Shown one piece after another: positions 1 through 5,919 of a DNA stretch of 6,519 nt. Position numbers and translations under genes: made by a program. The first letter of the stretch is position 1, and each line of letters begins with the position of its first letter. Origin of the DNA: DATLFA01 sp039934635 (lineage in GTDB: Bacteria > Actinomycetota > Acidimicrobiia > Acidimicrobiales > WLNW01); contig JBDTLT010000288.1 of the NCBI GenBank assembly GCA_039934635.1, positions 1-6,519 of the forward strand, written 5' to 3'. The notes below the pieces were generated by a model, which saw nothing but the letters and a program-made list of their open reading frames with translations, was not told the origin of the DNA and made no database searches.

Positions 1-15
1 CGGATCGGAGAGGTC

Positions 16-1641
16 ATGCGGGAGCGAACCAACGAGGTCGACGTCGAGCGCGACGTGAAAGTGACGATGCCCGACGGTGCGGTGTTGCTCACCGATATCT
101 ACCATCCGGTCGGGGTCAGCGATGCTCCGACTCTGCTCGAGCGCACGCCGTACGGGCGGGTCGGGTTGACGACGGGCACCGGGCAGGAGTTCGCGGCCCG
201 CGGCTATCGCTACGTGCTGCAGGCGTGCCGCGGCACCGACGGATCAGGCGGGTCCCACAGCTACTTCGCCGAGGCGCCCGACGGTAGGGCCACCGCCGAC
301 TGGATCGCCGAGCAATCGTGGTTCGACGGCAGGCTCGGCTCGTACGGCGCGAGCTACATGGGTTTCACTCAATGGGCACTCGGTTCGACGAAGCCTCCGT
401 ATCTCAAGGCGATGGCGATCGCGTTGTCCACGTCGGTCCGCACGTACTCGTGGTACCCCGGTGGTTCTCTCGCACTCGAGGTCATCATCCCTTGGGACCT
501 CGGTGCGGTGCGCTTCAACAAGCCGTCGTCCGGCGCGACGTTGACCGAAATCTCGCCCGAGGCCATTGCTCGGCACATGGCCGACCTGCGTGCCGCATTT
601 GACCATCTGCCCCTCGGTGACGTGATCCGGCACATGACGGGCGAAGACCTCGAGCTATTCCACGAACAACTCGACCACGCGTCGGCGGATGATCCGTTCT
701 GGGCGCAGGTCAATTTCCGGAGCATGCTGCACGACTGGACGGTGCCGACGCTTCTCGTCGACGGTTGGCATGACTATCCGTTGCCTGGCGTGTGCGATGA
801 CTATCGCGCGTTGCGTGACGCGGGCGTGCCGGTTCGGCTGCGCATCGGGGCCGGCGGACATATCGGCGGCGGGGGAGAAGGCGGCATGACCGACGCGCCG
901 CTCGAATGGTTCGACACCTACCTGCTCGAGCGGCCCGACCTGGTTACGACAACCGAACCGCGCCGACCGGTCACCGTGCACGTGCAAGGCGAAGGCGGCG
1001 AGTGGCGTGATCTCGACGACTGGCCACCGCCGACAGCGGTGGCGACGCACTGGTATCTCCATCGCGACGGCCGGCTGGCAACCGACCCGCCTACATCTGC
1101 CGGTGAGCCTGATACCTACGTCTACGACCCTGCCGAACCGACCCCGGCCATCGGTGGTATCGGCATGCTCACCGGCGGTACGGCCGACAATCGCCCGCTC
1201 GAATCGCGCTCCGATGTACTGGTGTACACGAGTGAGGTTCTCGCGGCTGCGCTCACCGTCATCGGCCCGGTGTCCGCGGAGTTGTTCGTGGGTGCGAGCC
1301 TCGATCACTCAGATTTCTTCGTGCGCCTCTGCGACGTACACCCCGATGGGCGTTCGCTCAACGTGTGCGACGGACTTCAGCGTCTCGAGCCATCGATGAT
1401 CGCCCGCGATGCCGACGGCGTATTCCGCGTGCGTGTTGCGGTTTGGCCGGCTGGCCATCGTTTCGCCGCGGGCCATCGCATCCGCGTTCTGGTGTCGAGC
1501 GGTGCGCATCCTGTGTACGCGCGCAATCTGGGCACGGGTGAACCACACGCCACCGCAACCACGATGCGCTCGTCGGACCAACGCATCTACCACGAACCAG
1601 GCCGGCTCTCGTCGATCACCTTGGCCCACTTCGACGAGTGA
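16..1641 (+). CDS. CocE/NonD family serine hydrolase (X-Pro dipeptidyl-peptidase-like)
   Basis: This 541-residue protein has the two-part layout of the CocE/NonD family: an alpha/beta-hydrolase domain (about residues 12-310) and a C-terminal jelly-roll domain of the PepX_C type (about 315-535). The nucleophile elbow is GASYMG with Ser113. Asp253 in the GWHDYP segment and His282 in GAGGHIGG complete the likely triad, and Tyr46 in RTPYG matches the tyrosine that helps form the oxyanion hole in cocaine esterase. The length fits the family (about 550-600). No signal peptide is seen, so it is probably cytoplasmic. Members hydrolyse esters, amides or acyl-peptides; the substrate cannot be told from sequence. 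The start is supported by a purine-rich GGAGAGG at 7-13. The promoter lies outside the window. It does not appear to share an operon with the next gene, 123 nt away. Confidence 0.93.
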   Translation: MRERTNEVDVERDVKVTMPDGAVLLTDIYHPVGVSDAPTLLERTPYGRVGLTTGTGQEFAARGYRYVLQACRGTDGSGGSHSYFAEAPDGRATADWIAEQSWFDGRLGSYGASYMGFTQWALGSTKPPYLKAMAIALSTSVRTYSWYPGGSLALEVIIPWDLGAVRFNKPSSGATLTEISPEAIARHMADLRAAFDHLPLGDVIRHMTGEDLELFHEQLDHASADDPFWAQVNFRSMLHDWTVPTLLVDGWHDYPLPGVCDDYRALRDAGVPVRLRIGAGGHIGGGGEGGMTDAPLEWFDTYLLERPDLVTTTEPRRPVTVHVQGEGGEWRDLDDWPPPTAVATHWYLHRDGRLATDPPTSAGEPDTYVYDPAEPTPAIGGIGMLTGGTADNRPLESRSDVLVYTSEVLAAALTVIGPVSAELFVGASLDHSDFFVRLCDVHPDGRSLNVCDGLQRLEPSMIARDADGVFRVRVAVWPAGHRFAAGHRIRVLVSSGAHPVYARNLGTGEPHATATTMRSSDQRIYHEPGRLSSITLAHFDE

Positions 1642-1649
1642 CGCACTCG
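1635..1649 (+). repeat. Short inverted repeat over the hydrolase stop codon
   Basis: CGAGTG (1635-1640) and CACTCG (1644-1649) form a perfect 6-bp stem with a 3-nt loop that includes part of the TGA stop (1639-1641). No T-tract follows, so it would be at best a weak or Rho-assisted terminator, or an mRNA 3' end stabiliser. Confidence 0.3.
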
Positions 1650-1764
1650 GTCGATCCGCAACACGGAGTGTTCAATAGGCCGTACGGCTCGTCTCGTTCA
1701 GCTCATTTCTTGAGAATCGAGGGCCGGGCGGTCAGTACGCGACGGCGCGCTCCGATGGTCAAAC
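1642..1764. other. Intergenic region with a 10-bp palindrome
   Basis: This 123-nt gap lies between two plus-strand genes. It holds the perfect palindrome GCCGTACGGC at 1679-1688, which could be a regulator half-site pair but is short enough to arise by chance in GC-rich DNA. I see no convincing -35/-10 pair and no strong Shine-Dalgarno sequence before the ATG at 1765. Confidence 0.3.
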
Positions 1765-1983
1765 ATGACGACTCATCCGTTCTATCTGCTGTGCAACGTG
1801 ACGACCGGGACGGAGAGCGAATACGAAACGGTCGACGCCGCGCTCGACGCCGTTGACCGAAAAGTTCGTGATCAGGAGCACTGGGACATCCACGAGTTCC
1901 TCAGCGGCTCGGTTGCCCGGTGGGTCGTCGGCGGGCATGGGCGCACCACCTTGCGCGTCCAGGCGTGCGTCGACGTCGGCTAG
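1765..1983 (+). CDS. Small protein of unknown function (72 aa)
   Basis: I do not recognise this protein. It is probably a real gene: the frame has about 80% G/C at third positions, in keeping with its neighbours, and it runs cleanly to a TAG that lies just 8 nt from the stop of the convergent glycosyltransferase. The ATG at 1765 is the first possible start after an in-frame TGA at 1711-1713. It lacks an obvious Shine-Dalgarno sequence, which weakens the call. The product is acidic in its first two thirds (a likely helix around VDAALDAVDRKVRDQE, residues 24-39) and ends in a strand-like, glycine-containing tail (VARWVVGGHGRTTLRV). There is no signal peptide, membrane segment or metal motif. 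It is likely a small cytoplasmic alpha/beta protein. Confidence 0.55.
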   Translation: MTTHPFYLLCNVTTGTESEYETVDAALDAVDRKVRDQEHWDIHEFLSGSVARWVVGGHGRTTLRVQACVDVG

Positions 1984-1991
1984 ACGAAGGC

Positions 1992-3101
1992 CTACGAGAC
2001 CGCTACCTCGCGAGTCGCACGCTTGCCGAGGCGCCAGCGGCTCACCGGTGCCAGGGCGCGATCGTCGCGGTTGCGAGTCGGCTCGGGAACGTGCCGCGAA
2101 AGGTGAGGGCCGAACAATTGGTCGTAGGCGAACGGATCGCCGCGGCGGGCGCGACGGCGCCGCTCGAGTGCAAGTGGTAGCCGCGTCGCGAGTTCGCGTA
2201 CGACTTTGGGTTCGCGCAGCGCGTGTCGTGCCGCTTTGTCGACACGGAATGACTTGAGCGCCTCGGCGAAAGAGTCGTAGGCGGTCAAGACGTCCATGCG
2301 TCCGAGGTGATAGCGAGCGGTCATCGCAGCAGCGACGTCGTTGGTGGCGGCGTCGGAGCCCAAGAACTCCGCGAGGCGGCGTCTGGTGGATTGCACGTCG
2401 TTCGCCGGGTCGGTCGACTTCGTCGTCTGTTGCGCGTGCAAGCGGTAGTTGTAGAGCGCCTCGGGGATCATCACGAATCTGGCGCCCGCGGCGACGCAGT
2501 CGGCGAGTATCCAGTAGTCCTCTCCTACCGGCAGCGAGATGTCGTACGCGATGGCGTGGTCGATCAGGAACTGACGCTCGATGAGTGGCTTGGTCAAACC
2601 GAGCGCTATGCCGTCGCGCTCTACGCCGAGGCGGCGAAGCAGCCCGGCCATGTCGATTCGCAACGGTTCGACTAGGGGCTCAGCGCAGATTTCGCTGAGT
2701 GTCGTCGCGGGCCGATCGTCGCCCTCGCGCACTATCAGCAAGTCGTCGGAAAGCAATTGAGCGTTGTGTTCATCCGCGCTGCGCAGCATTCGTTCGAGCC
2801 GATCGGGCAGGTACCAGTCGTCGCTGTCGAGCGGCGTGATGAAGCGGCCGCGCGCATGAGCGAGCGCGCGGTTGCGCGTTGGACCGATGCCCAAGTTGTG
2901 TTCGTTGTGCAACACTTCGATTCGCGCATCTGACGCGGCATATGTCCGGGCGATTTCGAGCGTGGTGTCAGTCGAATCGTCGTCGACGATGATCAATTCC
3001 CAAGACGGCAACGTCTGCGCCTGGACCGACTCGATCGCTCGGCCGATGAGTGCCGCACGGTTGTAAGCGGGCATCGTCACAGTGATTTCGGGCCGCTGCA
3101 T
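1992..3101 (-). CDS. Family 2 glycosyltransferase (GT-A fold, ExoO-like)
   Basis: This 369-residue enzyme should transfer a sugar from an NDP-sugar to a surface glycan or lipid-linked intermediate. The N-terminal GT-A domain (about 4-220) carries ITVTMPAYNR, the nucleotide-binding VDDDSTD (39-45), NLGIGPTRN, the metal-binding DSDD (92-95) in PLDSDDWYLPDR, and an ED pair at 194-195 in GEDYW where the family places its catalytic base. The run from the DSDDW motif through LLSDDLLIVREGDDRP recalls ExoO-type glucosyltransferases of succinoglycan synthesis, but that is from memory and does not fix the substrate. The C-terminal 70 residues are unusually basic (ERRRRARR at about 313-320). No transmembrane segment is seen, so it is probably cytoplasmic or peripheral. 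GAGG at 3108-3111, 6 nt from the ATG, supports the start. No other polysaccharide gene is in view. Confidence 0.9.
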   Translation of the reverse strand: MQRPEITVTMPAYNRAALIGRAIESVQAQTLPSWELIIVDDDSTDTTLEIARTYAASDARIEVLHNEHNLGIGPTRNRALAHARGRFITPLDSDDWYLPDRLERMLRSADEHNAQLLSDDLLIVREGDDRPATTLSEICAEPLVEPLRIDMAGLLRRLGVERDGIALGLTKPLIERQFLIDHAIAYDISLPVGEDYWILADCVAAGARFVMIPEALYNYRLHAQQTTKSTDPANDVQSTRRRLAEFLGSDAATNDVAAAMTARYHLGRMDVLTAYDSFAEALKSFRVDKAARHALREPKVVRELATRLPLALERRRRARRGDPFAYDQLFGPHLSRHVPEPTRNRDDRALAPVSRWRLGKRATREVAVS

Positions 3102-3141
3102 TCGGGACCTCGTGGGGGAGCGCGAGTCAGAATCAAACGTG

Positions 3142-3169
3142 TTGAAACAGGCGAAGCAACGACCATAGT
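3142..3169 (+). promoter_or_regulatory. Possible sigma-70-type promoter
   Basis: TTGAAA (3142-3147, 5 of 6 to TTGACA) is followed after 16 nt by CATAGT (3164-3169, 4 of 6 to TATAAT). It would give a leader of about 140 nt before the ATG at 3320. Such matches also occur by chance, and a second, closer candidate exists at 3307-3312. Confidence 0.3.
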
Positions 3170-3306
3170 CGGCGATTCGCGCGGAGGTCCTCCATCACTC
3201 GGTCGGGTGGGGCGTGCACGACAGATGACCTTGCTGCTTGTGATTGTCATCCGGGTGATTTGATGACTCTGTGTCGCATCGCAGGCGCGGTCATCGCTCG
3301 GGCCGC

Positions 3307-3312
3307 TAGGTT
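3307..3312 (+). promoter_or_regulatory. Possible -10 element for a leaderless transcript
   Basis: TAGGTT fits the TANNNT -10 pattern of actinobacterial promoters and ends 7 nt before the ATG at 3320, the spacing expected if transcription begins at the start codon. The gene lacks a good Shine-Dalgarno sequence, which agrees with leaderless expression. No clear -35 is seen. Confidence 0.35.
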
Positions 3313-3319
3313 CGCGGAC

Positions 3320-3565
3320 ATGTCCGACTACGTGATTCCGCCACCAGAACCCAAGGAGATCGACGAGAAGCTGTCGATGGAGCTGCGCATCCTGGCCTCG
3401 AATGCAGTCCTCAAGGGCGTGCCCTCAGGCGACGAGAAGTGCGAGAACTGCCTCTACTACCTCGAGCCGACGGCGCACATCTCCTACTGCTGGCACCAGA
3501 AGTTGCGCATTCTCGTCGGCGCGCAGTGGTGGTGTCAGTGGTGGGAAGCCATTCCCGAGGAATAG
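3320..3565 (+). CDS. Small four-cysteine HiPIP-like iron-sulfur protein
   Basis: An 81-residue protein whose C-terminal half follows the cysteine layout of high-potential iron-sulfur proteins: Cys41, Cys44, Cys57 and Cys72, as CENC-LYY, SYCWHQK and QWWCQWW. HiPIPs have C-x2-C-x16-C-x13-C with a final GWC..W; here the spacing is x2, x12, x14 with a WWCQWW ending. The expected role is binding one 4Fe-4S cluster buried by aromatic residues. True HiPIPs are exported by Tat; this protein has no signal peptide and starts with a charged, proline-rich stretch, so it should stay in the cytoplasm. Other proteins with HiPIP-like clusters are the small subunits of benzylsuccinate synthase and 4-hydroxyphenylacetate decarboxylase. 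A zinc site is an alternative. I chose the ATG at 3320 over the in-frame ATG at 3260, because the extra 20 residues look like non-coding sequence and a TANNNT sits 7 nt before 3320. Confidence 0.75.
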   Translation: MSDYVIPPPEPKEIDEKLSMELRILASNAVLKGVPSGDEKCENCLYYLEPTAHISYCWHQKLRILVGAQWWCQWWEAIPEE

Positions 3566-3578
3566 GCGCAAAAGCGCA

Positions 3579-3606
3579 CCTGGGCGAGCCCGAAGGCCCG
3601 CCCAGG
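3579..3606 (-). terminator. Strong hairpin between convergent genes, UUCG loop on the pilin strand
   Basis: Arms 3579-3590 and 3595-3606 pair over 12 positions around a 4-nt loop. Read on the minus strand the single non-Watson-Crick position becomes a G-U pair and the loop becomes UUCG closed by C-G, the exceptionally stable tetraloop. It lies 23 nt past the pilin stop and is followed on that strand by TGCGCTTTTGCGC, whose TTTT is a modest U-tract. On the plus strand the same site has an A-C mismatch, a CGAA loop and no T-tract, so it fits the pilin mRNA better, though it could serve both genes. Confidence 0.65.
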
Positions 3607-3629
3607 GAGTTACCACTTCGACTGACGGA

Positions 3630-3818
3630 TCAGGCGGAAATCGATGCGCCCACGGTCGAGAACTTGCTCGACGCACTCTTGCCGAGGGTGGTGACGGCGG
3701 CGATGCAGACGACGGCGATGAGTGCCACGAGCAACGCGTACTCCACGAGCGAGGCGCCACGTTCGCTCTTGATGTGGGCCTGGACCCAGGCGTTGAGGAA
3801 TTGATAGCTGGTGATCAT
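3630..3818 (-). CDS. Flp family type IVb pilin
   Basis: This 62-residue protein is a typical Flp prepilin. Residues 1-21 form a leader ending in KSERG; a TadV-type prepilin peptidase would cut after Gly21 to leave ASLVEYALL, with the essential Glu at mature position 5. A hydrophobic helix (about 28-44) that anchors the subunit in the membrane and packs in the fibre core follows, then a short polar tail. Flp subunits build the bundle-forming pili secreted by Tad systems and used in adhesion. No tad/cpa assembly genes lie in the window, so it is an orphan here and depends on machinery elsewhere. The start is firm: AGGAG at 3827-3831, 8 nt from the ATG. A stable hairpin follows the gene. It lies 119 nt downstream of the HPt gene on the same strand, so it may be separately transcribed. 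Confidence 0.93.
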   Translation of the reverse strand: MITSYQFLNAWVQAHIKSERGASLVEYALLVALIAVVCIAAVTTLGKSASSKFSTVGASISA

Positions 3819-3937
3819 TGGGTGGACTCCTGTTTGTCAGCGCCGCCCGATTGCGGTGCCCCGTTTGTTGATTACTGTTTCGGCACGTTGGGGCTACCGG
3901 CCAAATAGGTTCGACGGCTCTTTCGGCGACCGCGTCG
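3819..3937 (-). other. Leader region of the pilin gene
   Basis: This 119-nt gap separates the HPt stop from the pilin start. Apart from the Shine-Dalgarno AGGAG at 3827-3831 I see no certain element. It is less GC-rich near the pilin (ATTACTG at 3871-3877 on the plus strand), as promoters often are. A sigma-28-like match was sought and not found. Confidence 0.4.
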
Positions 3938-4243
3938 CTAGGTCGCAAGGCTCAGCAATGCATCGAGACGGTCGACCAGGGACCGCAGTTCCGGCCATGA
4001 GGCCGTGAGGTCCTCCGTGAGCAAGGCTTCGATGGACGCAGCGACCGATGATGCATCGCGCCTACCGAACATCCCGAGGCTGCCACTGAGGCGGTGAGCG
4101 GCACTGCTGGCGGCGCGATGTTGGGCTGCGGTGGCGGCCTCGCCGGCGAGGAGGAACGCTTCGATATTTGCAAGATGCGCCCGTGACGCGTCATAGACGC
4201 CGGGCCACATGTCATCGAGCGCGCGTCGCACGTTGGGCGACAT
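3938..4243 (-). CDS. Standalone HPt (histidine phosphotransfer) protein
   Basis: This 101-residue protein is essentially one HPt four-helix domain. The phosphorylatable histidine is His50 in AAHRLSGSLGMFG, matching the family pattern H-x-L-[KS]-G-x5-G, with Ser at the position that is often Lys. It should carry phosphoryl groups between receivers, here plausibly from the kinase's own REC or the standalone receiver to a response regulator elsewhere. It is the last gene of the three-gene signalling operon, 14 nt after the kinase stop. The ATG at 4243 has no good Shine-Dalgarno sequence. An in-frame TTG at 4261-4259 would give 6 more residues and overlap the kinase stop as TTGA, with GGTGA just upstream, so translational coupling from TTG is a real alternative. 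Confidence 0.85.
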   Translation of the reverse strand: MSPNVRRALDDMWPGVYDASRAHLANIEAFLLAGEAATAAQHRAASSAAHRLSGSLGMFGRRDASSVAASIEALLTEDLTASWPELRSLVDRLDALLSLAT

Positions 4244-4257
4244 CGAGGGGTCACGCG

Positions 4258-5400
4258 TCAAGGGGTCACCGGCAACGTGCAGCAAATCGCGATCCCGTTG
4301 CCACCGATCCCGTCGTCGATCCAGATACGCCCACCGTGCAGCGACACGATGCGATGGCAAAGGGAGAGCCCGAGACCGATGCCTTCGCTGTGGCTGCTGA
4401 GGCGTTCGAACATGCCGAACACGCGCGTGCGGTATTTCGGATCGATCCCGATGCCGTTGTCGGTGACTTTCAGCATCGTCTTGCCCGCCTCGTCGGGTTG
4501 TGTCGAGATGACGATGCGAAGCGGTCGGTCGGATCGGTACTTCACCGAGTTGCGCACGACGTTGTGGATCAAGCTGCGAATGAGAACAGGATGCGCCCGA
4601 AGCGAGATTTCGCCGCCCATCACTTGTACGTGTGCGCCGGCCTCGCGGAGGTCGGCATCCATGTCGGCGAGGGTCTCGTCGACCAAGGACTGCACCGTCT
4701 CGTCGCGATAGTCGCCCGACGACGAGAGATCTCGGGCCTGGGCGTAGTCGAGCAGACCTTCGAGCATGGTTTCGAGTCTCGAAAGACACCCATCGAGCGC
4801 CACGCCGAGGTCGACAGACTGCGCGTTGCCCGCCAGATCTGGTGACGCCATCATCCTGCCGGCGAGCACTCGCGCCGTGCGCACGGGTGCACGAAGGTCG
4901 TGCGACGCGATGGTTGCGTATTGTTCCAACTGGTCGTTGGACTGTTCCAGCTGGCGATTCGATTCTTCGAGGGCCCGCAGTGTCGCCCGCAGTTCGGCCG
5001 CCGCGTGTGATCGTGCGAACGCGTACCGGATCGCGCGCAGCAGATCTTCGTCGTCGAACTCGCCCTTGATCAGGTAGTCCTGCGCGCCCTTCTCCAAGGC
5101 GGACGATGCAAGCTCGCCGTCGCGACACGCCGTGAGCACGATGATTGGCACGCTCGGGGCGAGATCGCGGCACTCGCGCACGACTTCGAGGCCAAATGCG
5201 TCGGGAAGCGACAGGTCGGCGAGGATGAGATCGATGGCGCCTGCTTGCAGCATCGGCGTCGCATCGGCGATAGACCCCGCGACGAGGGTGCGGTGGTCCG
5301 CGAATCCGCGCTCGGTCAGGATCGTTCGAGTCATAGCGACGAAGGTCTCATCGTCCTCTATGAGCAACAGCCTCGGATGCTCGATACTGCCACTATCCAC
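4258..5400 (-). CDS. Cytoplasmic hybrid histidine kinase (REC-HisKA-HATPase)
   Basis: A 380-residue kinase with an N-terminal receiver (about 8-125): acidic pocket Glu15-Asp16-Asp17, phospho-acceptor Asp62 in LADLSLPD, Thr90 and Lys112. A likely coiled coil (about 131-161, rich in LEESNRQLEQ-type heptads) leads to a HisKA dimerisation domain with His167 in ASHDLRAPV. The ATPase domain (about 265-378) has Asn284 in the N-box (HNVVRNSVKY), Asp314 in DNGIGID and the EGIGLGLSL lid box. All catalytic residues are present. There are no membrane segments or PAS/GAF sensors, so input likely comes through the receiver. The GTG at 5400 is preferred because the receiver fold starts about 10 residues later and it overlaps the upstream gene by only 8 nt, a coupling arrangement. 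An ATG at 5487 would overlap by 95 nt and add an arginine/serine-rich stretch typical of out-of-frame sequence. Confidence 0.92.
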   Translation of the reverse strand: MDSGSIEHPRLLLIEDDETFVAMTRTILTERGFADHRTLVAGSIADATPMLQAGAIDLILADLSLPDAFGLEVVRECRDLAPSVPIIVLTACRDGELASSALEKGAQDYLIKGEFDDEDLLRAIRYAFARSHAAAELRATLRALEESNRQLEQSNDQLEQYATIASHDLRAPVRTARVLAGRMMASPDLAGNAQSVDLGVALDGCLSRLETMLEGLLDYAQARDLSSSGDYRDETVQSLVDETLADMDADLREAGAHVQVMGGEISLRAHPVLIRSLIHNVVRNSVKYRSDRPLRIVISTQPDEAGKTMLKVTDNGIGIDPKYRTRVFGMFERLSSHSEGIGLGLSLCHRIVSLHGGRIWIDDGIGGNGIAICCTLPVTP

Positions 5401-5842
5401 GCGCGATCTCGGCGATCTCGGCGATGTCGTTGGCGAATGCGACCAGTTCAGGATACGAACTGGGCTTGATCGAGAACTTGGTCGCACCGAGGCTCATGCC
5501 GCGCTCCATGTCGGCGGCGCGTCGTGACGTTGTGAAGATCATCACGGGAATTTGGCGCAGCGTCTGTGACAACGAAATGGTTTCGAGTGCCTCCAGGCCG
5601 GTGCAGCGCGGCATGCGGATGTCCAACACGATGACATCAGGACTCTTTCCCGACGTCACGCGCTCGATGAGGATGCGCAGCAACTCTTCCCCATCTTCGG
5701 CGAACGTGAAGTTCATCTCTACGTCGGCGTCGAGCGCGGCGAGCGCGAGCAGGAGGTTGTCCGACCGCTCGTCGTCGGCGACGATCACGTCGAGGGCTTG
5801 CTCGCTCGTCGACATCCCATCGACGGACACGGCTGTTCTCAT
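5393..5842 (-). CDS. Standalone receiver-domain response regulator (CheY/Rcp1-like)
   Basis: A 149-residue single-domain response regulator. Asp23-Asp24 form the acidic pocket in VIVADDE, Asp74 in VLDIRMP is the phospho-acceptor, Thr104 is the switch residue in MIFTTS, and Lys126 sits in SIKPSS. Nothing follows the receiver but a helix and a short IAEIAEIARG tail, so it acts through protein contacts or as a phosphate shuttle. The extended loop after beta-2 (AEDGEELLRILIERVTSGKSPD) resembles the Rcp1-type receivers found next to phytochrome-like kinases. It opens the operon and overlaps the kinase gene by 8 nt. The start at 5842 has AAGGA at 5850-5854 with a 7-nt spacer; the in-frame ATG nine codons later has no comparable site. 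A sigma-28-like promoter lies about 80 nt upstream. Confidence 0.92.
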   Translation of the reverse strand: MRTAVSVDGMSTSEQALDVIVADDERSDNLLLALAALDADVEMNFTFAEDGEELLRILIERVTSGKSPDVIVLDIRMPRCTGLEALETISLSQTLRQIPVMIFTTSRRAADMERGMSLGATKFSIKPSSYPELVAFANDIAEIAEIARG

Positions 5843-5891
5843 GTTGAAGTCCTTCGCTCACGCCTCGGGGCGAAGAAATCAACTCGTTGTT

Positions 5892-5909
5892 GGCGAGCCG
5901 CGACTCGCC
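5892..5909 (-). repeat. Hairpin in the 5' leader of the signalling operon
   Basis: GGCGAG (5892-5897) and CTCGCC (5904-5909) form a perfect 6-bp stem with a 6-nt loop. On the minus strand it falls at the very start of the transcript expected from the promoter at 5920-5946, so it may protect the 5' end or bind a factor. It has no T-tract and does not pair with the Shine-Dalgarno site. Confidence 0.4.
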
Positions 5910-5919
5910 GACTGCTTCC

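Larger units (their letters stand above)
3102..3319. other. Divergent intergenic region between glycosyltransferase and HiPIP-like gene
   Basis: These 218 nt must hold the start signals of both flanking genes. Visible elements are a sigma-70-like pair on the plus strand (3142-3169), GGAGG-T-CCTCC (3183-3193), and a spaced inverted repeat GTCATC (3246-3251) / GATGAC (3262-3267) with a 10-nt spacer that could be an operator. I could not find a convincing minus-strand promoter. No coding frame is credible here. Confidence 0.5.

Noticed and set aside
3260..3319. N-terminal extension of the HiPIP-like protein that might be a signal peptide
   Set aside because: The 20 extra residues contain alternating Arg and Ala with no hydrophobic core and no Tat twin-arginine motif; the start at 3320 is better.
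4249..5173. Long minus-strand open frame continuous with the HPt frame, upstream of its start
   Set aside because: It is rich in Arg, His and Gly with no motif, and lies out of frame over the kinase gene, whose own frame has all catalytic boxes. Only the last 101 codons are a credible protein.
5398..5487. Longer kinase beginning at the ATG at 5487
   Set aside because: It would overlap the receiver gene by 95 nt and add 29 residues that look like shifted-frame sequence; the GTG at 5400 gives a normal receiver N-terminus.
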